A stretch of 64,000 bases of DNA from Euryodendron excelsum. Lineage: Eukaryota > Streptophyta > Magnoliopsida > Ericales > Pentaphylacaceae. Numbering within the stretch: the stretch's first letter is position 1; each line of letters begins with the position of its first letter. The stretch is taken from contig CM065387.1 in assembly GCA_033060915.1 (NCBI GenBank), positions 32,364,501 through 32,428,500 on the forward strand, written 5' to 3'. Shown piece after piece: positions 21,856 through 33,940 of this stretch. The position numbers and the translations under genes were made by a program. The notes under the pieces are model-generated. The model made no database searches, had not been told where the DNA came from, and saw nothing but the letters and a program-made list of their open reading frames with translations.

Positions 21856-22749
21856 CTAAATCATCTTGGGTCCAATGGGTTTAGTCTTCCATGTTCCTTT
21901 TGGAACCCAAGCTTTCTTGGTAGCATGAGATTTTTGTATCAAGAAATATTGATTTGCAAAATGACCTCTCTTATGACAATAGAAACATGTGATTGTAGCT
22001 TTTGAAATATTTTTATGTTTAAAAGCATTATAACCTATTCTAGCCTTGTCAAGAGAGCAATTTCGTTTACCAAGCATAGCATCAAGCTTATCTCTTCCAT
22101 CGACACATTTAGAAAGAGATTTTTCTAAATAAGTGACTTTTTCTCTCAAAACAGAGTTTTCATTTTTCAATATCTCATTTTCATTTTGTAACTCTTCACT
22201 TTCTTCTATGAGAATGGATACCATCTTCTTGAGAAGATTATTTTTTATGCCTAGCTTTTTAAATTCAACAATCAAATCATCGAAAGTATTTTGTAATTCA
22301 TTAAATGAAAAATCAGAATTAGTTACCTCAGTTTCTTCTTCATGTGCCATTAGACATAAGTTGGCTACTTCATGAGTTTTAGATTCATCTGAGCTTCAAT
22401 CTTCACTTTCACTCTATGTTGCAACTAGAGCCCTCTTCCCTCTTCCTTTCTTTTCTTTCTTTTTTAGCTGAGGACACTCATTTTTCATGTGTCTTGGCTT
22501 TTTGCATTCGTAGCATATAATGGTTGAATCCTTGTTATTGGATTCACCCTTTGCTTCAAACTTCTTTCCTCCTTTCCACCTTTTTTTCATGAATCTCTTG
22601 AATTTCCTTGTGATGAGGGCAAGATTTTCCTCATCTTCTTCTTCACTTCCAAATTCATTTTCTGATGTGGTGGACTTGAATGCAACAGACTTCTTTCTCT
22701 TATCCTCTTCTTCCTGAGCATTCTGTTTTCGGGTTAGCTCATAGGTCAT
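21856..22749 (-). pseudogene. Copia 2 gag, C-terminal part
   Basis: Frame 22414-22749 has the linker [11 protein letters not shown] and a zinc knuckle CYECKKPRHMKNEC with all metal ligands kept. Frame 21856-22350 has a coiled coil (NNLLKKM...LQNENEILKNENSVLREKV) and a second finger CFYCHKRGHFANQY, its last ligand changed. A stop near 22412 separates them. The N-terminal part lies beyond the inserted LTR, at 25986-26600. Confidence 0.8.
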
Positions 22750-22796
22750 CAGAGAGCCAAAAAGTTCTTCAAGAGGTAGAGTGTTGAGGTCTTTAG

Positions 22797-22801
22797 CTTC
22801 T
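22797..22801. repeat. Target-site duplication CTTCT, left copy
   Basis: CTTCT at 22797-22801 is repeated exactly at 25986-25990, immediately outside the TG...CA ends of the inserted LTR. Confidence 0.8.
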
Positions 22802-25800
22802 TGTCACGAGCCGACTTCACCCTCACTAGGCCGCGACAATGAAGGGTTTAAGGTTGGGTTTACCGGTAAGCAATGGGGTTTATAATTTTAACACAACAAC
22901 ATAAACATGAACAAAACATAGATGGTCCAGAAATATTATATCAAGGCCGTAAAACCAGTGCAAGTCTCATAACATTACAATCCAGCATAAACTAACTCAA
23001 GAGTCTAAAAGAAATAAGATAATAGGGGACTTAATCTCGTACGGTCATTCCCTTGGAAATCAGTTTGGTGTCTCTATTCCTGAAAATGTCTCATAAGATA
23101 GGAATGAGCGGCAAAGTCCAGCAAGAGATCTAAGATTTCTATAAGGCAAAGAATAAAAGATAATGCAGTAAAAGAATGTCATGGCATGCATATGACCCTT
23201 GTAATTTCTTTTTCTTTTCATCAATATCAAGATTCTTGCAAGTATGTCCTGCTCAGGCCAATTTAAGCCAACGGGGCCCACCCATGATTCATCCTCCATC
23301 ATCAAGTCCAGTGAGGCTCATCCATGATCATCTAGCCCGATATCAAGCCAATGATACCGACCCATGATAGCCCCAAATATCAAGCCAGTCAGGTACACCC
23401 ATGCAAGCAATACTTATATTTTGAAGTTAATGATAGAAAGATATTCAGAACAGAAAAATAATTTGGCAGGTAAGCATAAAGCATAGCAATATACAAACCT
23501 TTCAATAGGGAAAAGATGTGAGCATGAATCTTAAGGAAATGCATAGATTCCTACCCTTATGGTTTGTCTGGATCAAGATTGTTCTAACTCAGTATTTCTG
23601 TAAAAGAAGAGAATATCCCGACTTTAGTGTCTTTGTTACCCTTTGTTAAAGAGTATGTTGTTTAAAACACGGTTAGATGGGGAGGGGGTAAGTTAAGTTA
23701 GTGAATATTCAATTTAGACAAGTTGGAAGGTTTGAGGCTCTCCCTTTGGGGCAATATACATTGCCAAGCTAAGAACAAAGTTGTCGATGGCTTACAGTAG
23801 AGGTATTTTGAAAGTTTTCTTTTTGGGGGACAATTAAGGCCACCCGCCCATTTTTGGGTTCCCTAAATATAAAGGGGTGTCCGGTAAATTTTCTAGAATA
23901 TTTCTACTTATAATTTATTTTCTGTGAATTTCCACTCGTGTAACAGTAAATAATTCATGGAAATTCACAGAAATATCCGATTACTCTAAAATTTTTAGAG
24001 TAACCTCTTGCCGTAGTGTGGAGGCTGCCATAAAAATTTCGTGGGTATCGGAACTGTCACGCACTGGCATGCGCCACCAATAACGCATGGGGGTGGAAGG
24101 CTAGGCCTTCTTCTTCCTCCCGCACGACTGACAGGACTTCCAGCTCATTTTTCAGCCATTTCCCGCACCCCCTGGCCATGCATGCATGACCCAGAGATTG
24201 GCAAGGACCTGGGTCACACATCCATGGTCGAAGCTTGGCCGGAGATGGTCGGAGATGGCCCTGCATGGCCAAAAACGCCAGCTGCATGGCAGAACCCTAG
24301 GGTTACTGACCTGCAACCGCATTTTTGGCTGGCTTCCAGTGATAATCCGGCTATGGTCCCTTCACGACATTTGTTCCTTGCCTAGAGTTGGTTCGTCCCC
24401 AAGTGGTCTCGTCGGCAAAACTTACTGGTGGTCGGAGTTTTGGTTCTCTAAACATTTTTCGGCAGATTTGGCAATACAGAAGATCTCGATGCATGCACAG
24501 AGGTCGTGGACCTCTCTAGGACACCCAGAAGGGGTCCCCAAGAAGTCCCAAGCCCCTGTGACAACCCTCATCTCTTGGGTTTGTCGGAGTGAGGTGGGTT
24601 GTGTTTTACAACACTCAATCTCTCTCTCTCTCTCTGTGCTCGGGTTATACAGTGGTTCTATGGGATGTTTTGTTCTAGGTTTGGGAGGTTTGTAGGGTGA
24701 TGAAGATGGGTTCCTCACCTGGCTTTCAAATGCCATAGCCTCAACCCATTTCTTCCCCGCCTTCTCTTTTGTCTTTCTCTTGGTTTCCCTCTCTCTCTAG
24801 GTTTCCCTCTCTCTCTATCTGTAATTCTCCCTTTCGAGCTCCTATTGCACAACCGGCATAAGGGAGGGGAGTGTGTGAGTATTTATAGGGGCTATGGGTG
24901 TGTGAATATAGGTGACGAGGAATGAACCCTCTCTCTCTCTCTCTCTAAAACTATACTTTCCCAGCTTCCCTCTCTCTTTCTCTCTTTACAATTCCCTCAA
25001 TGCTTCTCTCTCTCTCTTTCTCTCTCTCTACAACATTCTGAGAAGAATGTTGTCCCCTCCCCCATGCATTGCCCAGCTTGCAGAGTGCATGAAGGATTTC
25101 GGGAAGAAATTCCCTCCGACATTCCCCTCAGTCATCTGCTTTCCCAGTTCCTGGTTCCTCCGTCATCCTTCAATCCTCGATTCCTATTGGCTAAGTGAGA
25201 AGCCTTGCCCCGCAATTGTATAACAATGGTTTTAAAAATATAACATTAGTTTAATGGGATATGTGTGTGTGTGTTTAAAATATCAGTCTTTGTTGTATTA
25301 AATCCAAAAGTGTAGGCGTACATGCATATATACATATATATATATATATGCAGCCATGCATGCATTTTTGTACATATGCTCATGCATATGTGCTGCCCAA
25401 GCTATTAATGAACTGGCCATGTAAGTTAGTGGGGTGGGGGCAATTTCGCAATTATGGAAGGGAGTCCCTGGTTTAAAGCAACTGAGTTTAAGGTTTTCAT
25501 TTTTCATCGCATGCACAATCCGAGACCGTAAATAGAAGGCTCTCGAAAATTAATTGATTTAGACTCGAATTTCGTGCGATTTCGCTATCGGGTGAGAGAG
25601 AAAAGTCAAAACGAAGTTTCGGAGAATTCAATTGCGAATTTCCAGGTGCAGCGGCGTTCAGGGGCTTTCCAAGGATTGGACACTCTATAGAGCGGAATTT
25701 TGAGATCACCAAGGCATCGAGCTCGAAAAGGTGATAATTTTAGACACATAATTCGTCGAAATCCGATGAAATACGAGAAAGAAAGCTCTGCCTAAAGTTA

Positions 25801-25985
25801 GGGTGCCAGTTGATGCGAATTATCGGGTAACATGATTCAAACCCTATTTCCAGGGAATCGCGTTTCTACAAATGGACGGGGTTGGGCTTGAAAAGGTTTC
25901 GCTTACGAATTATGATCCTATGGTTGTGCCTTGATCAGTCCCGTTATGGTTAATGCAGTCGAGGAAAAATATAACGGGTATTACA
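22802..25985 (-). mobile_element. Solo LTR of a chromovirus-like (Tekay/Del-type) Ty3/gypsy element
   Basis: 3184 bp, TGTCACGAGCC at the left and GGGTATTACA at the right, inserted in copia 2 gag with the perfect duplication CTTCT. Read on the minus strand it starts TGTAATACCCG and ends GGCTCGTGACA, like Tekay/Del LTRs, whose ends are usually TGTAA(C/T)ACCC and GTGACA. There is no internal domain and no second LTR, so it is a recombination product. Open frames inside (for example 24041-24695) are GC-rich or microsatellite-driven and show no domain. Confidence 0.8.
24881..24888 (-). promoter_or_regulatory. TATA box of the solo LTR
   Basis: On the minus strand CCCTATAAATACTCAC is followed downstream by a GA/CT-rich microsatellite leader in the 24600-24860 region. 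This suits the U3/R border of the LTR. Confidence 0.45.
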
Positions 25986-26600
25986 CTTCTTGTATGACTG
26001 TCATCTTTGCTTCCCATGTCTTTGGCAAAGATATTAGAATTTTTCTCACCTGCTCACTGTTAGGATATACTCTTCCAAGAGACTTTAAACCATTAACAAT
26101 GTCAGTGAATCTTGTGAACATTTCAGTTATAGACTCATCAGATTTCATTCTAAATAATTCGTAATTATGCCTAAAAATGTTAATCTTGGACTCCTTGACC
26201 TGATTGGTCCCTTCATGAGTCACTTCAAATCTGTCCCAAATTTCTTTGGCAGATTCACATGTAGAAATTCTATTGAACTCATTTGGGTCTAATGCACAAT
26301 AAAGAATATTCATAGCTTTAGCATTCGATTGCATAAGCTTCAAGTCATTCTCATCCCATTCATTTTCAGGTTTAGGGATAACTTCCCTTTCAATAAACTT
26401 GCTGGGAATCTTACGACCATTAATGATAATTCTTCATAACTCATAGTCATCAGATTGAATATAAATTCTCATTCTATTCTTCCAATAGTTATAGTTTGTT
26501 CCATTAAACATAGGAGGTCTATTGGTGGATTGATCCTCACCGAGAGAGCTTCCAAACATAGTTGTTGTGGATCAACTCTAAGGATGTTAAGCTTATAAAT
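25986..26600 (-). pseudogene. Copia 2 gag, N-terminal part
   Basis: Frame 25981-26343 carries MNILYCALDPNEFNRIS, KEIWDRFEVTHEGTNQVKES, FRMKSDESITEMFTRFTDIV and [15 protein letters not shown], the UBN2-type gag domain, then runs into the inserted LTR. Upstream, a degraded start region with NYWKNRMR-like sequence is readable to about 26600. It is nearly the same protein as copia 1 gag (15532-16150). Confidence 0.8.
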
Positions 26601-26608
26601 TAGAGCAC

Positions 26609-26622
26609 AAGCTCTGATACTA
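26609..26622 (-). other. Primer-binding site of copia 2
   Basis: The plus strand reads GAGCACAAGCTCTGATACTAA. On the minus strand this gives AGTATCAGAGC just after the LTR end, an initiator tRNA-Met site with one changed base. Confidence 0.65.
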
Positions 26623-26624
26623 AT

Positions 26625-28325
26625 TGTTGGCCCAAGAAGGCAACCTAAGAGGGGGGGTGAATTGGGTTTTATAAAATTTATATCAAACAATGCAACTAAA
26701 AACAATTTAAGCAATGTAGCAGTAAGCAATCAAACTAATAACCAAGCAAGTAAACAATAAAATGTAATGCAAGGAAGTAATATGAGCAAGCAAGCAAAAT
26801 AGAGCAAGAAAAGAAGAGTACCAGATTTACAGAGGTTCGGCCAACCTTGCCTACGTCCTCTCTTCTTCGATCCTTTTGAAGGTATTCCACTATGTAACGT
26901 CCCTTATACAGCTGCTAGTTTTGCTACAAGTGTCTAGTTCACTCTTACAAGAGCTCTTCCCCAAACTCTCATAACCCAAGAGATTTTGTCCAACCTTCTC
27001 TTAAACTTACAAGTGATTTTGTCCAAGCTTTACTCAAACTTACAAGTGTTTTTACCCAAGAACACTTAAACTCACAGGTTTACAAACCCACCCAAGTGAA
27101 ATGAATAAATGTTTTACAAATGATAACTCTCCTAGTGAGTAGATAAACAAGAATAGCTCAATAGGTAACCTTAATCACTCAGTAAAAAGATGTAGCAACT
27201 GGAGCACAGCAAATTTTCAGCTTCAAGATGTTGATTCAGCAGATATAATCACTATTTCTTATATTTAGAAGCTTTAGGGATCTTGTATTTATAGCCATGG
27301 ATTGTTTCTAGCCGTTGGTAGTGGATGAGAAACCATTTGATGCAAGAACAGTAGAGTATAACGTTCAAAAATAGAGCTGTTGCTGTAAATGAGTCGACTT
27401 TTTTGCTATAGAGGTCGACTCTTTTTATGTTTCAGTAGATTTTTCAAGACTCTGCCCAAATGAGTCGACTTTTTTATGCTAGGGGTCGACTCTTTTTGTT
27501 TGAAATTGCAAAACCAACTCTCTGTTTGAATGAGTCGACTCTTTTAGAGTGAGGAGTCGACTCTTTTGATCTCTATCAGAATTTTCAGCCTCTATTTGAA
27601 TGAGTCGACTCTTGAAACTTAAGGGGTGGACTTTTGAAACTTAAGGGGTCGACTCTTTTCACCAGAAAACTTGTTTTTGTAGGTTTTCTCCATTCTTCTT
27701 CAAAGTTTTCAATCTTTTCAATAATCATTCAAATAAGCTTTTTAAGGCTTGAAAGAATTTCTTCAAGGCTTGATGACTTCAAGAATATCTTCAATCCTTC
27801 AATATGAAATCAAATCCATTTTGATTACTTGTAGATCTCTTCAATCGCCATTGTTTCATCCATTGATTCAAGTCTTCACCAAGATCTTCAAGAGAGCTTC
27901 CAAGACTTAAGCTCTTCATATTTCAACTGTTCTTTGAGAACACTTCAACAGATATGACTTCTTCTTTTCATTCAAGGCTTTGAGCATTTTTAATCGTCTT
28001 CCTTGACATCCATCATCTTGAAATTTCTTTATTCTCTATAAGATCACCATTGTTGAATATGCCATTCCTTCATGCTTATCAATCTTCAATCTAAGATTTT
28101 CATCATCTTGAAATTCCTTCATTCTCTTATAAGATTAGCTTTGCTGAATATGTTTTCTCATCACGCTTATCAACCTTCATTCTAATTTTTTCATCACAAA
28201 TTCTCTATTGTGATAAGCTTCAAATCATGATAGAAATCTAATAATTAATCTGCACACTTAAGTAGAATTATTAGATCATCAAATCAAGTTTTTTTTATCA
28301 TCAAAATCAAGGCATTGAGTCAACA
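26625..28325 (-). repeat. 5' LTR of copia 2
   Basis: 1701 bp. On the minus strand it starts TGTTGACTCAATGCC with TTGATTTTGATGATAA and ends CTTGGGCCAACA. It is flanked on the right by Athila A sequence from 28326. TATA box on the minus strand: GGCTATAAATACAAG at about 27297-27287. Confidence 0.8.
27388..27665 (-). repeat. Array of GAGTCGACTC palindromes in the copia 2 LTR
   Basis: At least eight copies of (A/T)GAGTCGACTC or one-base variants, often in pairs about 30 bp apart, lie just upstream of the TATA box. Pairs are typically TGAGTCGACT then GGGTCGACTC. The same motif is scattered in the 3' spacer (18470-18640). Confidence 0.6.
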
Positions 28326-28682
28326 GTTGTGAGGTTGTGGTAGTTAAAGATGTGCTAGTCTAATTCCCTGTTGCTCATGCCACTTTTCCTTTCCACTTTG
28401 TGTCATTGTACTTTGTTTTTACCTTCATAACCCGCTCTTAATGTAATATGTTGTTTAAGATGTTCACGAAGGTTTTTTTTTGTTTTGTAAGTTTAGTTTA
28501 ATCATGGTTAAGCAAGTGTTGCCGCCCCGTTGTTTTCCCCGCCCTTCTTGTCTCAATTTTTGTCTTAATCTCTCGCATTGAGGACACTGCTTCTTTCTAG
28601 TTTGGGGGTGGGGACTGAACTTTTGAGAGATTAGCTCTCTTAAGTTTAGAAGAGTTTGTGAAAAAAAAAAAAAAACTGCAAC
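28326..28682 (+). other. Athila A sequence after pol
   Basis: Athila A resumes just after the copia block. The segment GAGGACACTGCTTC followed by CTAGTTTGGGGGTGGGG is the kind of sequence found downstream of integrase in Athila elements. The integrase core itself is absent. Confidence 0.6.
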
Positions 28683-28978
28683 AGCGTCAAGACACTCCAT
28701 TTTATCGTTCTAATGATTAAAGTAGCATAGGCAAATTTGGCCTACCATTAAGACACGCCATTTTATCATCCTGACGATCAAAGAGTTTGTTTTGACTCCT
28801 TTTTCCTGAGCGTCAGGATGCTCAATTCATCCGTCTTGATGATCAGTGAATATGCCATGTTCCAAATTACATTAGCGTCAAGATGCTAGAGTATGTCGTC
28901 CTGACGATTAGAGTTCTGTCTTTAGTCAATTTTACATTAGCTTCAGGACGCCGATTCTAGTGTCCTGACGATTGGGCC
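28683..28978 (+). repeat. Internal five-unit hairpin array of Athila A
   Basis: Five units at about 28683, 28746, 28810, 28878 and 28940, each with a GCGTCA(A/G)GA(C/T)GC-like left arm and a GTCCTGACGAT-like right arm. They match the LTR arrays (6798-7092 and 48379-48676) in unit number and spacing. Here the array lies upstream of ORF3, not in an LTR. Confidence 0.65.
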
Positions 28979-30859
28979 TGGGCGGTTAATAAACACCTAG
29001 GGTTCTTTTTAATTCATTTCATTCCACATCAGAATAGAACCTGATAGAGAGAGAGAGTGAAGAGGCAATTTCAGATAGACTCCAAGGTGAATAGGAGGTC
29101 TTAATCTTCATCTCCATTGGACCTCCTCCCATCATCTCACACTTCGATTGCTAGAATTTAGGTAAGCTCACCCCTCTGAGTTACTCGTTAAGCCCTTCAT
29201 CTCATAATTTCACTTCATGCACGAATTAGAATTGGGGATTGTTGTTGGGGTTCTTCTTGGCTATTGTGGGCTGATTGGTTAGAATATCATTGATGTTTGA
29301 ACATTTTGAATGAAGATTGTTCTTGCATTGGCTTGAATTGGGGATTTTTTTTTTTTTTTGGGTTTTATGATAAATCTTTTGGGTTTGCTATGGAATAAAT
29401 TGGAAATTTTGTTATTAGGGTTTCCTATATGGGTTATGGTGGGTCAATGGGTAGAATGTCCAACTTTTTGAATAGCTTTTATATGAGAACATTATCAAGA
29501 TGTGCATGTATTGTAATTTTTAACATGAAATTCAGCTATGGTGAACCTTCTTTACTTGAAGTTGAGAATGTACTTTGGTTGGATTGAAAAGCCCAAATCC
29601 TAACTATACTTCCAAAGTAAATACATTCAAAAGCTTGTAATCTTTTTTATACTTACTTAAACTGGGATTTTGTAAGGGTTTGTAAATGTCATCATCTAAA
29701 TTGTGAGTCACATTTTCACCCACTCTGAACTTCATTAGTATGGAACTATGAATGGTATGAACTATTGTTTCAACCCCACATGTGGTTCATTTTTTCTTTA
29801 ACTTAACATGTGCATTGAATTCTAGTGCATCTATTTTATTGAATTGAGCCTGAATTGTTGAGATTGTTAGGAAGCAAAGTGCCAGTTGGGGGGGGGGGGG
29901 GGGGTGTCGCGCCTAGATTTTTCGCGCTCGAGGAATACTCACCCAAGCGGGAAAAATGTTGTACTCTCTCGTTAGAACTCACCCTCCTAGAAGAATGAGT
30001 GCGACTAGGTTTGAATTGAAAATTAGGTTTGAATAAAGGGCTTTTGAAAAAAATTCGGAGTCGCCACCTAACTTGATTAAGGTGAGTTAGGTCACCTAAA
30101 AACTAAGCATAATCCAAAGACTACAGTTAGGGTTTTTGAAAAAGGTTTTAAAAATACTACCTCAAGAGAGGGTTTTTAAGAAAAACAGGTTGTTTGGCAA
30201 CCTTTGGAAAACATTTAGCCCTTTTTAGAAAAATAACTCCTTTTTGGTCTTTGAAAACAGTGATTCTAAGTTCGGAGGTTGGTTACGTGTAGGGAAGACG
30301 CACTAAGCTATCACCCTACCCCGTCCTTTCGGTACCTACATGTCAATCTACCCTAGATTCACCTATGAGAGCCTTTAATTAACTAATGGACAACCCTATT
30401 CACTTTGAAAAACAATGTTTGAAAACTATGATGCATGATATGCAAGTGTAAGATAAGAGAATGGAAAGATAGATTTGAAAAGAAGTTGGATTTGATTTGA
30501 AAGAGATTTAAAGAAATAGAATTGAAATTGAAAAGCTTGAAAACTTGAAAATAGGAATTTGAAAATAGAAATTTTGAAATTGAAATTTGAGATTTGAGAA
30601 GATTTTGAAAACCACACCCATGAGGGTGGAATTGAAAGTTTGAAAAGTATTGTGACCGCACCTATGAAGGTTGCCTACGTATCCCTTTGGGGGAATCAGG
30701 TCAGTCGTAGTTCGGACAAGAGTCCGATTGAAAATAGATTGATTTGAAGAGAGAGATTGGATTGGAAGAAAGAGATTGAATTGAGAAGATTGGACTTGGA
30801 TTTGAGAAGATTGATTTTGGAAGAAAGATTTAGACTTGTTTTTAGAGAGATGAAGGTTT

Positions 30860-31800
30860 TAAGAAACCTAGACTTAGGAAAGAGACTTAGGAAAGGTTTG
30901 ACTTGACTTGGAAGTTTAGGAGATTAGGAAAGGTTGGATTTAAGAAATGTTTGAATTAGGAAATGTTCGATTTAGGAAAGTTTCGAATTAGGAAAGTTTC
31001 ATTTTTGGAAGGTTTCGAAATTAGGAAAGTTTTCATTTTAGGAAAGTTTTGAAATTAGGAAAGTTTCATTTTTGGAAAGTTTGGAATTTAAAAAAAGTTT
31101 GGAAATTGGAAAGTTTTGAAAATTGGAAAGTTTTGAATTTAGAAATGTTTTGAAAAATGAAGTTTTGAATTTGGAAAGCTTTGAAAACAAGAGAGTTTTG
31201 AAAAGAAGAAAATTTTGTTTTGGGAAAGGCTTGAAAAAGGAAAGTTTTTAGTTTAGGAAATGTTTGAATTAAGAAAGTTTCAACTTAAGAAAGTCTTAAA
31301 TTAAGAAAGTTTTGAGTTTAGAAAAGTCTTAGATTTGGAAAGATTTGAAGTTTAAGAGAGTTTAGAATTTAGAAAGTTCTAGGTTTAGAAAGATTCAACT
31401 TAAGAAAGTTTCAAATTTAGTAAGTTTTGAATTTAGGAAGCTTAGAATTTTAGAAAGATTTGAAATTTAGAAAGTTTAGGATTTAGAAAGTTTTAGAAAG
31501 TCTTGAAATTAGGAAAGGTTTGAATTTAGGAAAGGTTTGAAAGCTTATATTTGAAAAGTTAAGATTTGAAAAGAAGGTAGAATTAGGAAACGGTTGGATT
31601 AGGAAAGATTTTTATGTTCAAGTTTTGGAAACTTAAGATTTAGGAAAGTGAAAGTTTAGGAAGGATTCGAATTTAGGAAAGATTTGGATTTTGAAACTTA
31701 AGGAAAGATTTGAAGTTTAGGTTTAGGAAACTTATGGTTTAGGAAGGTAGGAAATTAGGAAGGTTTGGATTAGGAAGGGATTGGATTTGGTCTTTAAAAG
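30860..31800 (+). repeat. Degenerate ~20 bp purine-rich repeat
   Basis: About 0.9 kb of loosely repeated GGAAAGTTT(T/C)GAATTTA-like units. It encodes nothing; it is a slippage-prone part of the Ogre-like LTR. Confidence 0.6.
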
Positions 31801-33484
31801 CAAAAGGTTTGATTTATTTCCAAAAACGGAGGATAGGATCTAGTTTCCTAAACGGGGGGATTTGATTCGGTTTCCTAAAGGGAAGATAAGATTTAGCGAG
31901 GATTTGGAAAAGGAGATTCTAGAAACCCAATGTTTGAAAAATTATAGTTTTGACGTAGAAAAGAGGTTTTGGAAACGTGTATCGTTTGGACGTGAAAACA
32001 AGAGATTTTGGAAACCTAGGTTTGGGGCAAAGTTTGAAAACCATGTTTTAGGAAAGAAAAATTAGGGTTTCCTAATTGCGAGTTCTAGGGCTTGACTTGG
32101 GCTCTAAGAAAAGAGTTTTTAGAAAGTGTGTTTTTAGAAACGTAGATTTTCTAGAAGGGAGTCCTAGGGAGGAATTTTTGGAAAGTGAATTTGGAAAGAG
32201 AGTTTTTGGAAAGAGATTTTAGAGAGAAGAAGTTTTTTGGAAAGCATGTTTTTGGAAACGTAGATTTTGGAAGGAAGATCCTAGGGGGGAATTTCTAGAA
32301 GAAAGATTTTGGAAAGAGAGTTTTTTAGAAAGATTTTTGGAAGAGGTTGTTGGAGAGAGTTTTTTTTTAGGAAGGTGAATTTAGGGAGTGTTTTTAGAAA
32401 GTGAATTTTGAGGAAAAGATTTTAGAGAGGAGTTGAAAAAGAGAATTTTGAAAAATAGATTTTGGAAGGGAGTTTTTGAAAACAATTTTGAAGAGGAGAG
32501 TTTTAGGAAAGTATGTTGAAGAAGAGATTTTTAGGAGGAAATTCTTGGAGAGAGAGAGAGTTTTTGGAAAGTATAAAAACATCTCACTTTCGTAAAGCGA
32601 TTCTAGCCATAAGAGGGCTAGAACCACTTTAAGAAAGTGGTTTTGAAAACAAAGTTTGAAAATATAGGCCAAAAGGCCACTTTTAATATAACACTTTCCT
32701 AAAGCAACCCTAGCCATGGAAAGGCTAGAATCACCCTAGAATTGTGGTTTTGAAAACAAGTTTTTGAAAAAGAGAATTTGATGCAAATTTTGAAAACAAG
32801 TTTGAAAACGGTTTTGAAAATAATTTTTTGAAAACGAATTTTGGAAGATGCAAGACTATGATATGCACAATGCAATTTGGGGTCGTGAACATACAAGGTT
32901 AAGGCTTCACCACATAATCAAGGGGGTCGGACCCACGTGGTCTTTGGTTAGACTAGAAGAAAGCCCCCGACACGGTGACTCTCCCATAGTCCAATCCTAC
33001 ACATGGACCGGGAATCCCCTTGTTTCAAGCATGCAAAGAAAGGGGGGGAAAGAGATGGGGGATTAAAATAGAGAAAACCCAAGTGGGTTGGAGAGAGAAG
33101 AGAGAGGGGGGAAGTGCGGAAATTTAAATAGGGAGCCTACCTTGTTTCTTGTTTATTTTGCACGCCGTGCGGTCTTCGGTCTTCGGTCTCCGGTCTTTGT
33201 CTTGATCTTCACCTTCAGTCTTCAAGGGTTGTCTTCAAGCTTTGGATGGCAGCTCTTCAAGTCTTCCAAGGATGGTTGAAGGTTAGGGTACGAGTGTATG
33301 GGGGTGTATATGAGTGTATAGGAGGCTAGGGTTTGTGTAGGGTGGCTAGGGTTTGGAAAACCTAGGGAGGTTAGGGTTTTTAAGGTGCTCGAGCTCTGTA
33401 TATCGAATTGTGTGATTTCTAGGTTAAGTTTGCAGACCCCTTTCACGTTAATCGAGGCTCTGTATTTATAGAGGGAAGACAAGC

Positions 33485-33645
33485 CTGGCGCCTGTTGCAG
33501 TGGCGCCAGGGCAAAATTTACACTGGCGCCACTAGTAGTGGCGCCAGGCCATTTTTTGGCTTGGCGCCATTGCTAGTGGCGCCAGCCATTTAGGAAACAA
33601 TTAAGGTCGGCAAGCAACGTATCTTAAACTAGATTTGGGCGCCTG
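33485..33645 (+). repeat. Cluster of GGCGCC palindromes
   Basis: Seven GGCGCC cores in about 160 bp, six of them as alternating TGGCGCCA-type sites (CTGGCGCC / GTGGCGCCAG), just downstream of the TATA-like element of the LTR. Such density is far above expectation in an AT-rich window. Confidence 0.65.
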
Positions 33646-33940
33646 TACTAGTGACTACCATGTAAACTTTGGCCTGGCTTCACTAGGAGTGACTCCGGAA
33701 AGTCCGGGAATGATTTGAAGGAGCCGGGAGTGACCCGGAAGGCTGGAAAGGAGCAGGAACACTTAAAATAGTGTCTTGGAGGTATTTGACTTGAAAAGTG
33801 AGGGTAAGATGTATCGGAAAGGTCGACCGGGCCTTTAGGGGCAAAACGGTCAACCGGACCAGAAAACTGTCGGGACAGACCCAGACTGTCCCAGAAGAAG
33901 ACTTGGGATCTGGAAACATTATTTAGAATGTTCCTAGAGG

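Larger units (their letters stand above)
17990..28325 (-). mobile_element. Copia element 2 (Ty1/copia), minus strand, lacking its 3' LTR
   Basis: Reading from 28325 downward: 5' LTR, primer site, gag (split by a solo LTR), protease, integrase, RT, RNase H, then a 3' spacer with a GGGGGAGA-type purine tract (+ strand TCTCCCCCTTTTTGCC at about 18000). This is the standard copia order PR-IN-RT-RH. The LTR shares both termini with copia 1. The whole lies tail to tail with copia 1. Confidence 0.8.

Noticed and set aside
24041..24695. Two GC-rich open frames of 114 and 169 residues
   Set aside because: They lie wholly inside the chromovirus-like solo LTR, overlap each other and the opposite strand, and show no domain.
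31862..32065. 67-residue frame KGKIRFSEDLEKEI...
   Set aside because: Produced by the purine-rich degenerate repeat of the Ogre-like LTR; neighbouring repeats give similar frames.
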